Assembly (NCBI GenBank): GCA_002403895.1
Contig: DHIQ01000035.1
Location: 1 to 14,710, forward strand
DNA: 14,710 nt
Origin: Candidatus Neomicrothrix sp. UBA4742
GTDB lineage: Bacteria > Actinomycetota > Acidimicrobiia > Acidimicrobiales > Acidimicrobilacustridaceae
Direction of reading: 5' to 3'
Position numbers and translations under genes: made by a program. Below the pieces are notes generated by a model. The model did no database searches and had not been told where the DNA came from. It saw nothing but the letters and a program-made list of their open reading frames with translations. Below, piece by piece: positions 6,117-13,775 of the stretch. Position 1 is the stretch's first letter. Every line of letters begins with the position of its first letter.

Positions 6117-8384
6117 GTGACCATCACCGAACACACGGACACCGAGACCGACCTCGAAGTCCACCACCGCACGTGCCCGCTGTGTGAGGCGACGTGTGGA
6201 CTGGAGATCACCACGCGGGGCGACCAGGTCGTGCGTATCCGCGGTGACCGGGACAACCCGTTCTCCCAGGGCTTCATCTGCCCGAAGGGCTCGAGCCTCA
6301 AGCAACTGCACGAGGATCCGGACCGCCTGCGCGCCCCGCTGATCCGCCGGGGCGATGACCCAGCCACGGCCACCTGGGACGAGGTCTCCTGGCCCGAAGC
6401 GTTCGCCGAGGTCGAGCGGGGCCTCACCGGGGTGCTCGACGCCCACGGTCGCGACGCCGTCGCCCTCTACTTCGGCAACCCCTCGGCCCACACCCTGGCC
6501 GGCGTGCTCTACAACCGCACGATCGTCAAGGCGCTCGGCAGCCGCAACCTCTACTCGGCCAGCACGGTCGACCAGATGCCCAAGCACGTGTCCAGCGGGC
6601 TGATGTTCGGCAACCCGTTGTTCATCCCCGTGCCCGACCTGGACCGCACCGACTACCTGCTCATGCTCGGGGCCAACCCGTGGGAGTCCAACGGCTCGCT
6701 GTGCACCGCCCCCGACTTCCCCGGCCGGGTCAAGGCCATCCAGGCCCGCGGGGGCAAGGTCGTGGTGGTCGATCCCCGCCGCAGCCGCACCGCCGAGGAG
6801 GCCGACGAACACGTGGCCATCCGCCCCGGTGCCGATGCTCACCTGTTGGTGGCCATGGCCAACGTCGTGGTGACCGATGGCCTGGTCGATCTCGGCCCCG
6901 TCGCCGACCACGTGGCCGGCCTCGATGATGTCTGCGCCGCCGTGGCCCCGTTCACGCCGGACGCGGTGGCCCCGCTGTGCGGCATCGAGGCCGACGTCAT
7001 CCGCCGGCTGGCCCGGGAAGTGGCCGCTGCCCCCTCGGCCGCGGTTTACGGCCGCATCGGCACCCACACCGTCGAGTTCGGCACCCTGGCCTCGTGGGCC
7101 GTCGACCTGCTGAACGCCCTCACCGGCAACCTCGACCGGCCGGGCGGGGCCATGTTCCCGCTAGCTGCCCATGACCGCGCCGGGCGCAAGGGTTCCGGCC
7201 GGGGGTTCGTCATCGGTCGGCACCACAGCCGGGTGAAGGGCTTCCCCGAGGTCAAGGGCGAGTTCCCCGTTGCCGCCCTGGCCGGTGAGATCGAGACGGA
7301 GGGCGAGGGCCAGGTCCGGGCGCTGATCACCGTGGCCGGCAACCCGGTGGTGTCCACGCCCAACGCCGGGCGGCTCGATGCCGCCCTGAGCCAGCTCGAG
7401 TTCATGGTCAGCGTGGACATCTACCTGAACGAGACCACCCGGCGAGCCAATGTGGTGCTCCCGCCGCCGTCGGCCCTGCAACGCAGCGAATACGCCCTCG
7501 CCTTCTACTCGCTGGCGGTGCACAACTTCGCCGACTGGTCGCCACCCCTGTTCGAGCCGACCAGCCCCATGGAACACGAGATCATGGCCAAGCTGGCCCT
7601 CATCGCCAGTGGTCAGGGCGCAGTCGCCGACACCGCGGTGATCGACGAGATGATGATCGCCGGGGTGCTGCAGGGAGCGATGAAGGGCGACGACTCCCCC
7701 ATCGCGGACCGCTCCCTGGACGAGTTGGTCGGTTTGCTCAGTGGGCACAGCGCCATCGACAACTTGGTCGACGCCATGATCCGGACCGGCCCCTACGGCG
7801 ACTGGTTCGGCGCGGTTCCCGACGGCCTATCCCTCACCGTCCTCGAAGCCAATCCCCATGGATTCGACCTCGGTCCGCTCCAGCCCCGCATCCCCGAGGC
7901 GTTGCGCACCCCCAGCGGGAAGGTCGAGCTCGCCCCCGAGCCGATCCTGGGCGATCTGGCGCGATTGGAGGCCTCGCTGGCGCGCCACGTGAACGGCGAC
8001 GTCGTGCTGGTGGGCCGCCGCCACCTGCGGTCCAACAATTCGTGGATGCACAACGTGAACGTGCTGGTGAAGGGCAAGGAGCGCTGCACGCTCCAGGTGC
8101 ACCCCGACGACGCCGCCAACCTGGGCCTGACCGATGGCGCCAACGCCGAGGTGGCGTCGCGGGTGGGCAAGCTGGTGGCCCCAGTGGAGATCACCGACGC
8201 CATCCGGCCCGGCGTGGTGAGCCTGCCCCACGGCTGGGGCCATGACCTCCCCGGCGCCCAGCTCGACGTAGCCCGGGCCCACGCCGGGGTGAACTCCAAC
8301 ATCCTCACTGACGAGGACCAGATCGACCCGCTGTCGGGCAATGCGGTGCTCAACGGCATCCCGGTCACGGTGTCCCCCGCCTGA
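6117..8384 (+). CDS. Molybdopterin-dependent oxidoreductase with 4Fe-4S cluster (formate dehydrogenase/nitrate reductase superfamily)
   Basis: 755 residues. GTG 6117 is set by the Shine-Dalgarno GGGGGGA (6102-6108, 8-nt spacing) and the N-terminal cluster motif. Residues 13-68 hold the 4Fe-4S ligands Cys20, Cys23, Cys27 and Cys55 in 'RTCPLCEATCGLE' and 'GFICPKG'. Residues about 71-480 are the molybdopterin domain ('LLMLGANPWESNG', 'VVVVDPRRSRTAEEADEHVAIRPGADA'). Residues about 627-750 are the dinucleotide-binding domain ('LRSNNSWMHN', 'LPHGWGH'). The segment that supplies the Mo ligand in FDH/Nap enzymes reads 'SASTVDQMPKHVSSG', with no Cys or Sec, so it is unlikely to be a standard formate dehydrogenase or Nap-type nitrate reductase. 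There is no Tat signal, so it is cytoplasmic. No iron-sulfur, flavin or cytochrome partner gene and no cofactor-maturation gene lies nearby, so its electron partner is unknown. The substrate cannot be assigned. Confidence 0.87.
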   Translation: MTITEHTDTETDLEVHHRTCPLCEATCGLEITTRGDQVVRIRGDRDNPFSQGFICPKGSSLKQLHEDPDRLRAPLIRRGDDPATATWDEVSWPEAFAEVERGLTGVLDAHGRDAVALYFGNPSAHTLAGVLYNRTIVKALGSRNLYSASTVDQMPKHVSSGLMFGNPLFIPVPDLDRTDYLLMLGANPWESNGSLCTAPDFPGRVKAIQARGGKVVVVDPRRSRTAEEADEHVAIRPGADAHLLVAMANVVVTDGLVDLGPVADHVAGLDDVCAAVAPFTPDAVAPLCGIEADVIRRLAREVAAAPSAAVYGRIGTHTVEFGTLASWAVDLLNALTGNLDRPGGAMFPLAAHDRAGRKGSGRGFVIGRHHSRVKGFPEVKGEFPVAALAGEIETEGEGQVRALITVAGNPVVSTPNAGRLDAALSQLEFMVSVDIYLNETTRRANVVLPPPSALQRSEYALAFYSLAVHNFADWSPPLFEPTSPMEHEIMAKLALIASGQGAVADTAVIDEMMIAGVLQGAMKGDDSPIADRSLDELVGLLSGHSAIDNLVDAMIRTGPYGDWFGAVPDGLSLTVLEANPHGFDLGPLQPRIPEALRTPSGKVELAPEPILGDLARLEASLARHVNGDVVLVGRRHLRSNNSWMHNVNVLVKGKERCTLQVHPDDAANLGLTDGANAEVASRVGKLVAPVEITDAIRPGVVSLPHGWGHDLPGAQLDVARAHAGVNSNILTDEDQIDPLSGNAVLNGIPVTVSPA

Positions 8385-8463
8385 CCGGGGCCCACCCCGC
8401 TTCTTCACCCCGAATGTTGCCGGCAATGAACGCGATTGCCTCGTCATCAGTCATGGCGGGCAT
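8365..8463 (-). CDS. Possible small protein of 32 residues (hypothetical)
   Basis: On the minus strand an AGAGG ribosome site sits a few bases before ATG 8463 and overlaps the stop region of the upstream membrane-protein gene (TAG at 8473-8475). It encodes 'MPAMTDDEAIAFIAGNIRGE' plus 12 residues, ending at TGA 8365-8367. The N-terminal two thirds read like a folded-protein start and sit in an otherwise non-coding gap, but the last third is antisense to the end of the molybdoenzyme gene. It could be a true small gene, a truncated remnant, or chance. I do not recognise a family. Confidence 0.25.
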   Translation of the reverse strand: MPAMTDDEAIAFIAGNIRGEEAGWAPVRRGTP

Positions 8464-8472
8464 GGCGAGCCT

Positions 8473-9096
8473 CTAGCGGGTCGTCGAGGTCGTGAGCGAG
8501 CTGCTTGGCGTCGTCGGGACCGGAGCCGTGTCCGGGGCTCCGAGGTCGATGCCACACGCCTCCTGGGTGTACTCGGTCATCCGCTCGATTGCACCCTGGC
8601 CGGCGGTGACGGCCTGAGCGATCGACCCGAGAGCGGCCGACCGATCAGTTTGCGTGCCGGTTTGGTAGCTGGTCACCGCGGCCAGCAGGGTCTCAGCCGA
8701 CCGGCGCACGGTGGTGACATCGTCGTGCACCGGCTCCGGGGCGACCGACTCGAGGGTGGTGAGCTCCTGCACCAGGGCCCGGGCCTGGGCGATGCCGTCC
8801 GGGCCTGCCCCGAGGGCATTGACCGAGGTGATCTGCTTCACGTTGCGCACCTGCTGGCAGTAGTGGCCGACATCGCCCACCGAGCCGCTGAGATCGGTGC
8901 GCTCGGCGGCGAAGGACAGCACCACGGCCAACACCACCCCGACGCCGACCAGGCCCAGCCAGAACAAAGGACGGTCGAACAGCGATCGCCGCACCGGAGG
9001 TACCGGAGGCACGTGGGGCGTTGCGGCCGACCTGTCGTCAGCGTCACCGGCGGCGGGGACTTCTCGGTCGTCGGTGGGGTCGCTGTGGTCGTCCAT
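8473..9096 (-). CDS. Single-pass membrane protein with extracytoplasmic helical domain (unknown function)
   Basis: 207 residues from ATG 9096; an in-frame GTG at 9144 would add 16 residues, but a TATCGT -10-like box (9109-9114) lies between the two, so the ATG is preferred. The N-terminal 37 residues are acidic and Pro-rich, ending in 'RRSLFDRP'. A single membrane helix follows (about 44-64, 'FWLGLVGVGVVLAVVLSFAA'), then an outward-facing, mostly helical region of about 120 residues with Cys80 and Cys181 placed to form a disulfide. The C-terminal tail is Ser/Thr/Pro-rich, typical of cell-wall-spanning or disordered linkers. I recognise no named domain. It is transcribed divergently from the 9184 gene across an 87-bp gap and converges on the molybdoenzyme gene. 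A structural or sensory envelope role is possible but not shown. Confidence 0.75.
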   Translation of the reverse strand: MDDHSDPTDDREVPAAGDADDRSAATPHVPPVPPVRRSLFDRPLFWLGLVGVGVVLAVVLSFAAERTDLSGSVGDVGHYCQQVRNVKQITSVNALGAGPDGIAQARALVQELTTLESVAPEPVHDDVTTVRRSAETLLAAVTSYQTGTQTDRSAALGSIAQAVTAGQGAIERMTEYTQEACGIDLGAPDTAPVPTTPSSSLTTSTTR

Positions 9097-9171
9097 GGGT
9101 CGGACGACACGATACGACAGCGCTGTTGGGCCGTGCGGGTCCACTGGTCACGCCATATGGGCCAAAAGACC

Positions 9172-9177
9172 TAGTCT
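9172..9177 (+). promoter_or_regulatory. -10 box of a leaderless promoter for the 9184 gene
   Basis: TAGTCT (TANNNT) is followed by exactly six bases and then ATG 9184, and no Shine-Dalgarno is present. TGGTCA at 9145-9150 could be a weak -35 (four of six to TTGACA), but the 21-bp spacing is long. The arrangement matches that in front of the Pat-like gene and predicts an mRNA starting at the ATG. Confidence 0.55.
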
Positions 9178-9183
9178 GGGCGC

Positions 9184-9615
9184 ATGCGGGTACAGATCGG
9201 TCCCCTCCCATCGGGAGGCGTGGGAATGTGGATTGCCTACGCACGAACCGTGATCGGGCAGCTGCTGGCCCACCCTGACCAGCTGGGGGCCTCGCTCCCG
9301 ACGGGTGTGGCGGAGACGTTCGAGAGCTACCTCGATCAGTGGGATGACGTGGCGGCCGGCGGTCCCGATTTCCTGTGGGTCACCGAAGTAGAGGCCGAGC
9401 GGGTCGAGATCCTGGGCAAGGCGTTCTTCACCATCGCCGACCGACTCGCCCGCGCCGCCGAGGCCCGGGGCTACCCGATCTCGCCTCCCGAGGGCGAGCC
9501 GTTCTACCAGGCCTTGGTCAAAGGGTTCCTCGACGCCCTTGCTCAGGAGGGCCGGTCGCGCCTCGAGTTCTCCGAACAGCTCCGCGACGAATGGCCCGGC
9601 CTCAAGCCCGAGTAA
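9184..9615 (+). CDS. Conserved-looking hypothetical protein, 143 residues
   Basis: ATG 9184 follows a TAGTCT box by six bases, consistent with a leaderless start. The protein is soluble, acidic and predicted mainly helical, with no membrane segment, signal peptide or Cys. Its visible features are 'GVGMWIAYARTVIGQLLAHP', 'ETFESYLDQWDDVAAGGPDF', 'WVTEVEAERVEILGKAFFTI', and a C-terminal half with 'GEPFYQALVKGFLDALAQEG' and 'FSEQLRDEWPGLKPE'. The regular amphipathic helices and strong GC3 coding bias argue that it is real. I do not recognise a domain and give no function. It stands alone on its strand: divergent from the membrane protein upstream and separated by 134 bases from the large secreted protein downstream. 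Confidence 0.75.
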   Translation: MRVQIGPLPSGGVGMWIAYARTVIGQLLAHPDQLGASLPTGVAETFESYLDQWDDVAAGGPDFLWVTEVEAERVEILGKAFFTIADRLARAAEARGYPISPPEGEPFYQALVKGFLDALAQEGRSRLEFSEQLRDEWPGLKPE

Positions 9616-9667
9616 GCGGCCTGACGTCTGACGCCGGGACTTCCCGGGGCGACCGAACTCGGGCACG

Positions 9668-9684
9668 CGACCCCGGTAGGGTCG
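9668..9684 (+). promoter_or_regulatory. Short hairpin with embedded -10-like box before the secreted protein gene
   Basis: CGACCC (9668-9673) and GGGTCG (9679-9684) are perfect complements around a five-base loop. The 3' arm overlaps TAGGGT (9677-9682), a TANNNT match. It may be a weak terminator for the 9184 gene (no T-run), or part of the promoter of the 9750 gene. Either reading is tentative. Confidence 0.25.
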
Positions 9685-9749
9685 TCGGATCCGGCTGTCG
9701 GCACCCCGGCGGTGACGATGACCCTGATTCAGAGATCGAGACGACCTCG

Positions 9750-12515
9750 ATGAGTGGTGCCCGCGGAACCCCATGGCCCCTGGTGACGGCGATCAGCCTG
9801 GTCCTCTCCGTCGTCGCCCTCGGCGCGCCATCGGCACCAGTCGCGGCTGCCCCCACCTCGGCACCTCCGAGCACCGCCTCCCCCACGACTGGCGCCGGCA
9901 CCGGCACCGGTGCCGCGCCGGCACGACCATCGGCCGGCATCCACACCCCGGCTGCCGGCGTGGCCCGTCCGGCTTCGCCCGGCACGGGCACGGGGACGAC
10001 CACCTCCGACAATGGGGCGCAGACTTCGGTGGCCGGCGGGGGCGCCCCCCTGGCCATCGCCCAGCAGAACTGCCAGTCCTCCGTCTCCACGGCGGATGAC
10101 CTCCAGGCCCAGTTCAACCAGCGGGGCCCGGTGTGGGGTGGCGGCGACGGGGCCGAGCCGATCCCGATCGACAACGGCCGCACCCTCTGGCTCTTCGGCG
10201 ACACCTATCTCGGCGGTGGTCCTTTGAACGGGCCGCTCGACAACAAAGGCTTCGTCCACAACTCCATCGCGGTGCAATACGACGGGTCGTGCTTCGCCTA
10301 CCTGTTCCGGGGCGACCCGGTGAGCGGGTGGTACTCCGCCATCCCCGAACCCAGCGACAGCGATTACTACTGGCCCAACGCCGCGGCCTATGACCCGGTC
10401 AGCGGCGTGCTGTCCATCTCGGCCATGCGGGTGCACATCGTGGATCCCAACGATCCCTGGGGTTGGCAGTTGGTGGGCATCGACGTCATCCACTACCGGG
10501 TTTCACCGACCCTCAGCATCATCAGCACGGAGCGGCTGTTCACCTACGGGACCAACGACCGGGCCCAGTTCGGCACCAATCTGCTGGTTGACCAAGGGAT
10601 GGTCTACCTCTACGGCTGCGCCCAGGATGAGCCGACGCAGTGTTTCGTGGCCCGCACCGACGCCGCCATGCACGCGTCGTCACTGCGCTACTGGTCCAGC
10701 GGGGGCTGGGTCACCACCCTGGCCGCCGCCGACCCCATCGGGCTGGACAGTCCGGTAGGCACCCAACTGCACGTGGCCAAGGAGGGCGACGGCTACATCG
10801 CCAGCAACCAGATCCCGCTCCTGGGCAGCGGGACCTGGGCGTGGTGGGGCCCCACCGCCACCGGCCCATTCAGCCCCATCGGTCAACTGTGGGATGCCAA
10901 CGACAGACCTTACGGGCCCCTCCAGAGCAACTGGTTCAGCTACGGCGGCCGGGTGATCAACACCTCCGCCGGGGCCGTCGGCGTGTTCAGCATCAACACG
11001 ACCGATGACGAGGGGGCTCGGGTGGCCGGGATCTACGGTCCCCGCTTCGTCACCATCAAGGACCACCTGATCGACCGCAACCCCTTCGGCTACCTGGATA
11101 CGACGACGGCGGTCTCGGGGGCCACTCGGCTCGTGGGTTGGGCCATCGATCCCGACACTTCCGACCCGATCGACGTGCGAGTGAGCGTGGACGGCCAACT
11201 GGGGCCCATCATCCCGGCCAACACACCACGCCCCGACGTGGGCAATGCCTTCCCGGCGTCCGGCCCGAACCACGGCATCAACACCGACGTCCCGCTGACG
11301 CCCGGGGTGCACCAGTTGTGCGTGACCGCCATCAACACGGACCTGGGCAACACCAACCGCTCGCTGGGCTGTCTGCGAGGGAGCGCGGCCGGTCCACCGT
11401 CGGGGTTCGTACCGTTGGATCCGTCGCGCGTCCTCGACTCGCGCGACGGCGCCGGCGGCTACTCGACCCCATGGTCGGGCAACGAGACGCGGTCGCTGGC
11501 CGTCGCCGGGGTGGGCTCGGTCCCCCCCGATGCCACCGCCGTCGTCATGAACGTGACCGTCACCGACACCACGGCCGCCAGCTTTGTGTCGCTGAGCCCC
11601 ACCGGCGGGCTGGTGCCGCTGGCGTCCAACCTCAACTTCCTGGCCCGCCAGACCATCGCCAACCTGGTCACCGTCGAGATCGGCGCCGGCGGCAAGGTCG
11701 ATATCACCAACCACGCCGGACGCACCGACATCGTGGCTGACGTCGTCGGCTACTACACCGCCGGCCCTGGCGACCGGTTCACCGGAGTCACCCCGACCCG
11801 CATCCTCGACTCACGCAACGGCACCGGTGGCTACACCAGTCCGTGGGGTCCGGGGGAGATCCACCCCGTGACGGTAGTGGGCGTGGCGTCCGTCCCCGCC
11901 GAGGCCACCGCGGTGGTCATGAACGTCACCGTCACCGGACCGACCGCGGCCAGCTGGCTGCGGGTCAGCCCCACCGGCTCGCCGCCACCCCTCACATCCA
12001 ACCTCAACTTCGTTGCCGGCCAGACCATCCCCAATCTGGTGGTGGTCCGAGTGGGGGCCGGCGGCAAGGTCGACATCGCCAACCTGAGCGGCCACACCGA
12101 CGTCATCGCCGACGTCTTGGGTTACTTCACCGCCGCCTCGGGCAGCGCCTTCGTTCCGCTCGCCCCCACCCGCATCCTCGACTCACGCGATGGCACGGGT
12201 GGGATCGCCACGCCGTGGGGCCCGAGCCAGACCCGGTCGCTCACCGTCGCCGGTGGCGCAGGCGTCCCCGCCGGGGCCACCGCGGTGGTCATGAACGTGA
12301 CCGTCACCAATCCGACCGGGACGAGCTGGCTACGGGTCAGCCCCACCGGCTCGCCGCCACCCCTCACATCCAACCTCAACTTCGTTGCCGGCCAGACCAT
12401 CCCCAACCTGATCACCGTCATGATCGGTGCCGGCGGCAAGGTCGACATCACCAACCTCATCGGCCACACCGACGTCATCGCCGACGTCGTCGGCTACTAC
12501 ACCGCCGTTCCCTGA
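9750..12515 (+). CDS. Secreted multidomain surface protein: DUF4185-like domain plus three 124-residue repeats
   Basis: 921 residues from ATG 9750; the frame is open further upstream, but this ATG begins a clear signal peptide ('PLVTAISLVLSVVALGAPSA', likely cut after the 'APVAAA' region near residue 34). Residues 35-105 are an Ala/Pro/Thr/Gly linker. Residues about 108-440 resemble a DUF4185-type beta-propeller: 'DNGRTLWLFGDTYLGGG', 'FVHNSIAV', 'YYWPNAAAYDP', 'GTNLLVDQGMVYLYGC', 'GTWAWWGPTATGPFSPIG'. Residues about 445-545 are an Ig-like domain ('ATRLVGWAIDPDTSDPIDVR', 'GINTDVPLTPGVHQLCVTAI'). Residues 553-919 are three copies of the 'FVPLxPTRILDSRDG ... NLNF ... IADVVGYYTA' module, each 124 residues, common at the C-termini of secreted actinobacterial proteins. 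Propellers of this type often bind or cleave carbohydrate, but no catalytic residues can be assigned. No sortase motif or C-terminal helix is present. It converges on the acyltransferase gene. Confidence 0.85.
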   Translation: MSGARGTPWPLVTAISLVLSVVALGAPSAPVAAAPTSAPPSTASPTTGAGTGTGAAPARPSAGIHTPAAGVARPASPGTGTGTTTSDNGAQTSVAGGGAPLAIAQQNCQSSVSTADDLQAQFNQRGPVWGGGDGAEPIPIDNGRTLWLFGDTYLGGGPLNGPLDNKGFVHNSIAVQYDGSCFAYLFRGDPVSGWYSAIPEPSDSDYYWPNAAAYDPVSGVLSISAMRVHIVDPNDPWGWQLVGIDVIHYRVSPTLSIISTERLFTYGTNDRAQFGTNLLVDQGMVYLYGCAQDEPTQCFVARTDAAMHASSLRYWSSGGWVTTLAAADPIGLDSPVGTQLHVAKEGDGYIASNQIPLLGSGTWAWWGPTATGPFSPIGQLWDANDRPYGPLQSNWFSYGGRVINTSAGAVGVFSINTTDDEGARVAGIYGPRFVTIKDHLIDRNPFGYLDTTTAVSGATRLVGWAIDPDTSDPIDVRVSVDGQLGPIIPANTPRPDVGNAFPASGPNHGINTDVPLTPGVHQLCVTAINTDLGNTNRSLGCLRGSAAGPPSGFVPLDPSRVLDSRDGAGGYSTPWSGNETRSLAVAGVGSVPPDATAVVMNVTVTDTTAASFVSLSPTGGLVPLASNLNFLARQTIANLVTVEIGAGGKVDITNHAGRTDIVADVVGYYTAGPGDRFTGVTPTRILDSRNGTGGYTSPWGPGEIHPVTVVGVASVPAEATAVVMNVTVTGPTAASWLRVSPTGSPPPLTSNLNFVAGQTIPNLVVVRVGAGGKVDIANLSGHTDVIADVLGYFTAASGSAFVPLAPTRILDSRDGTGGIATPWGPSQTRSLTVAGGAGVPAGATAVVMNVTVTNPTGTSWLRVSPTGSPPPLTSNLNFVAGQTIPNLITVMIGAGGKVDITNLIGHTDVIADVVGYYTAVP
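11406..12512 (+). repeat. Three in-frame tandem repeats, exact 372-bp (124-codon) period
   Basis: Units begin at the Phe codons at 11406, 11778 and 12150 (residues 553, 677, 801), giving the same 372-bp period twice with no net indel; the third unit ends just before the stop. Each encodes 'F(V/T)xLxPxRxLDSRxGxGG', a central 'ATAVVMNVTVT' strand, 'SNLNFxAxQTIxNL', 'GAGGKVDI' and 'DVxGYxTA'. Units 2 and 3 are identical over 74 bases (11961-12034 and 12333-12406), much closer than either is to unit 1, which suggests recent duplication or gene conversion. Confidence 0.9.
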
Positions 12516-12523
12516 CCCGACCC

Positions 12524-12541
12524 AAGGCCATGGCCTTTCTT
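12524..12541. terminator. Palindrome with T-rich flank between convergent genes (possible terminator)
   Basis: A perfect 14-bp palindrome AAGGCCATGGCCTT (12524-12537), followed by TCTT, lies nine bases after the stop of the secreted-protein gene and about 20 bases past the stop of the converging acyltransferase. The stem is short (five pairs around CATG) and the T-run weak, so efficiency is doubtful, but the position is right for a two-way terminator. Confidence 0.35.
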
Positions 12542-12555
12542 GCCGCGAGCGACGG

Positions 12556-13755
12556 TCAGCGCTCTCGCTCGACCTCACTGACGTGGGCCATCTCCGGTTC
12601 GACGGTCGTTTCGGGCCGGTCAGCCAGCCGGTCCAAACGAGCTTCCGACGCTTTGCGTGACCGCTGTGCCCAAATCCGTTTGGGTGCCTTCGAGATGCGG
12701 GCGCCCAGGGCTACGGCGGGTCGCTCCAACACGTGCCAGGAGATCACCCCGGCGGCGAAGGAGAGCACGATCGCTTCGACGACCAGCACCGGGACGCTCC
12801 CACCGCAGAGATGGAAATAGATGAGGCACTGTTGGATCGGGAACGCGAACACGTACATCCCGTAGGACGGGTCACCGGCCCACTTGGGCAGGTGCCACGA
12901 GATCGGCAACGTGCCCAACCAGATGGTGAGGAACCCCACGCCAGGGATGATGAGTAGCGGGGAGCTGAGCGCAACCCCCACCAGGAGCACGATGAGGGCC
13001 ACGGCCCCGGGGATGGGCCCTCGGGGAACCGCGGTGTGCCAACTGCGCAACGCCGATCCGACACAGAACCACGGTATGAGCAGAACGACGAGCAACGCGA
13101 TCAGTCCCACATAGGGCACGAACGACCACCAGCCGGCCGGGTTCCTGAAGACGGTCTCGCACCACGCCAGCGAAGCCAGCGCTATGGCGAGAACAACCCA
13201 GCGGTGCTTGAGCAGGCCGAGGAGGCCGACCGCCGCCACCCCCAGGTAGCACAACACCTGTTAGGGGAGGGTCCACAGCGATCCGTTCACAGCCGGCTCC
13301 GGAAGCGACGTGAAGACGCCTGGCAGGGTGTTGGTGACCGGGATCATCGTGATGTTCTGCTTGACGTAGGCCCAAGTTGCCGGGTCCTTGAGGTACGCCC
13401 GCCCGGACAGGGTCGTGACCACCGGACCCATGAGGTACGCCGCACCGACCACGACCACGACAAGCGCGGGCCAGATCCGGAAGACTCGCTTGACGGAGTA
13501 GGCCCACAGCGAGCGGTTCGCCTCCCAGCTCGCCGTGATCAAGAAGCCGCTGACGATGAAGAACACGCCCACGGCGATCGTCCCGAGGGTCAGCGGGTAA
13601 TGCGCGAAGCTGACTGGTTGCGGTTCCGGATGGCCGAGTAGCGCGTACGAGTGGCTGACGATCACCGTGACTGCGGCGACGATCCGGATGGAATCGAACA
13701 GCGGGTACCTCGGGCGCGGCGCGTCCACTCCCGCAGTTGACGCGGCTGCGGTCAT
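12556..13755 (-). pseudogene. Acyltransferase-3 (OafA-like) membrane protein interrupted by an in-frame TAA
   Basis: Two minus-strand frames, 13755-13261 and 13257-12556, are in the same register and join into one roughly 398-residue acyltransferase-3 protein of normal length. The first part starts 'RYPLFDSIRIVAAVTVIVSH', with the family's catalytic His in helix 1, then 'GVFFIVSGFLI' and 'YSVKRVFRIWPALVVVVV'. It ends 'NGSLWTLP' then TAA (13261-13263). The second continues 'QVLCYLGVAAVGLLGL', with about seven more helices, 'DPSYGMYVFAFPIQQ' and 'ISWHVLERP', and an Arg/Glu-rich cytoplasmic tail. The family expects 'LWTLPYE' here, so Tyr is replaced by stop and the conserved Glu by Gln, while the frame is otherwise intact. 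Such enzymes O-acylate cell-surface glycans. The gene is probably non-functional unless read through. The tail downstream of the stop shows no further damage, implying recent inactivation or a sequence error. Confidence 0.82.
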
Positions 13756-13775
13756 CAGACTGCGCTGGATCTCAT
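13755..13775 (-). other. Possible six-codon leader ORF coupled to the acyltransferase start
   Basis: On the minus strand GTGAGG (13786-13781) is spaced five bases from ATG 13775, which encodes 'MRSSAV' and ends in TGA 13757-13755. That TGA overlaps the acyltransferase ATG (13755) as TGATG. The main gene has no Shine-Dalgarno of its own, so translation could be coupled through this leader. It could equally be chance. Confidence 0.25.

Noticed and set aside
8385..8472. Terminator between the convergent molybdoenzyme and membrane-protein genes
   Set aside because: No stem of useful length followed by a T-run could be found on either strand.
9097..9144. Earlier GTG start at 9144 for the membrane protein
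   Set aside because: A -10-like box lies between this GTG and ATG 9096, and the extra 16 residues look like translated promoter DNA.
9375..9749. Upstream extension of the secreted-protein frame to 9375
   Set aside because: The extension overlaps the 143-residue gene, is Arg-rich and low-complexity, and would bury the signal peptide that begins at ATG 9750.
11406..12512. The 372-bp repeats as a CRISPR array or mobile repeat
   Set aside because: They are coding, in frame, without unique spacers, and match a known secreted-protein module.
13261..13263. The internal TAA of the acyltransferase as a programmed recoding site
   Set aside because: TAA is not known to be recoded as selenocysteine (TGA) or pyrrolysine (TAG) in bacteria, no special downstream structure is evident, and the neighbouring conserved Glu is also changed.
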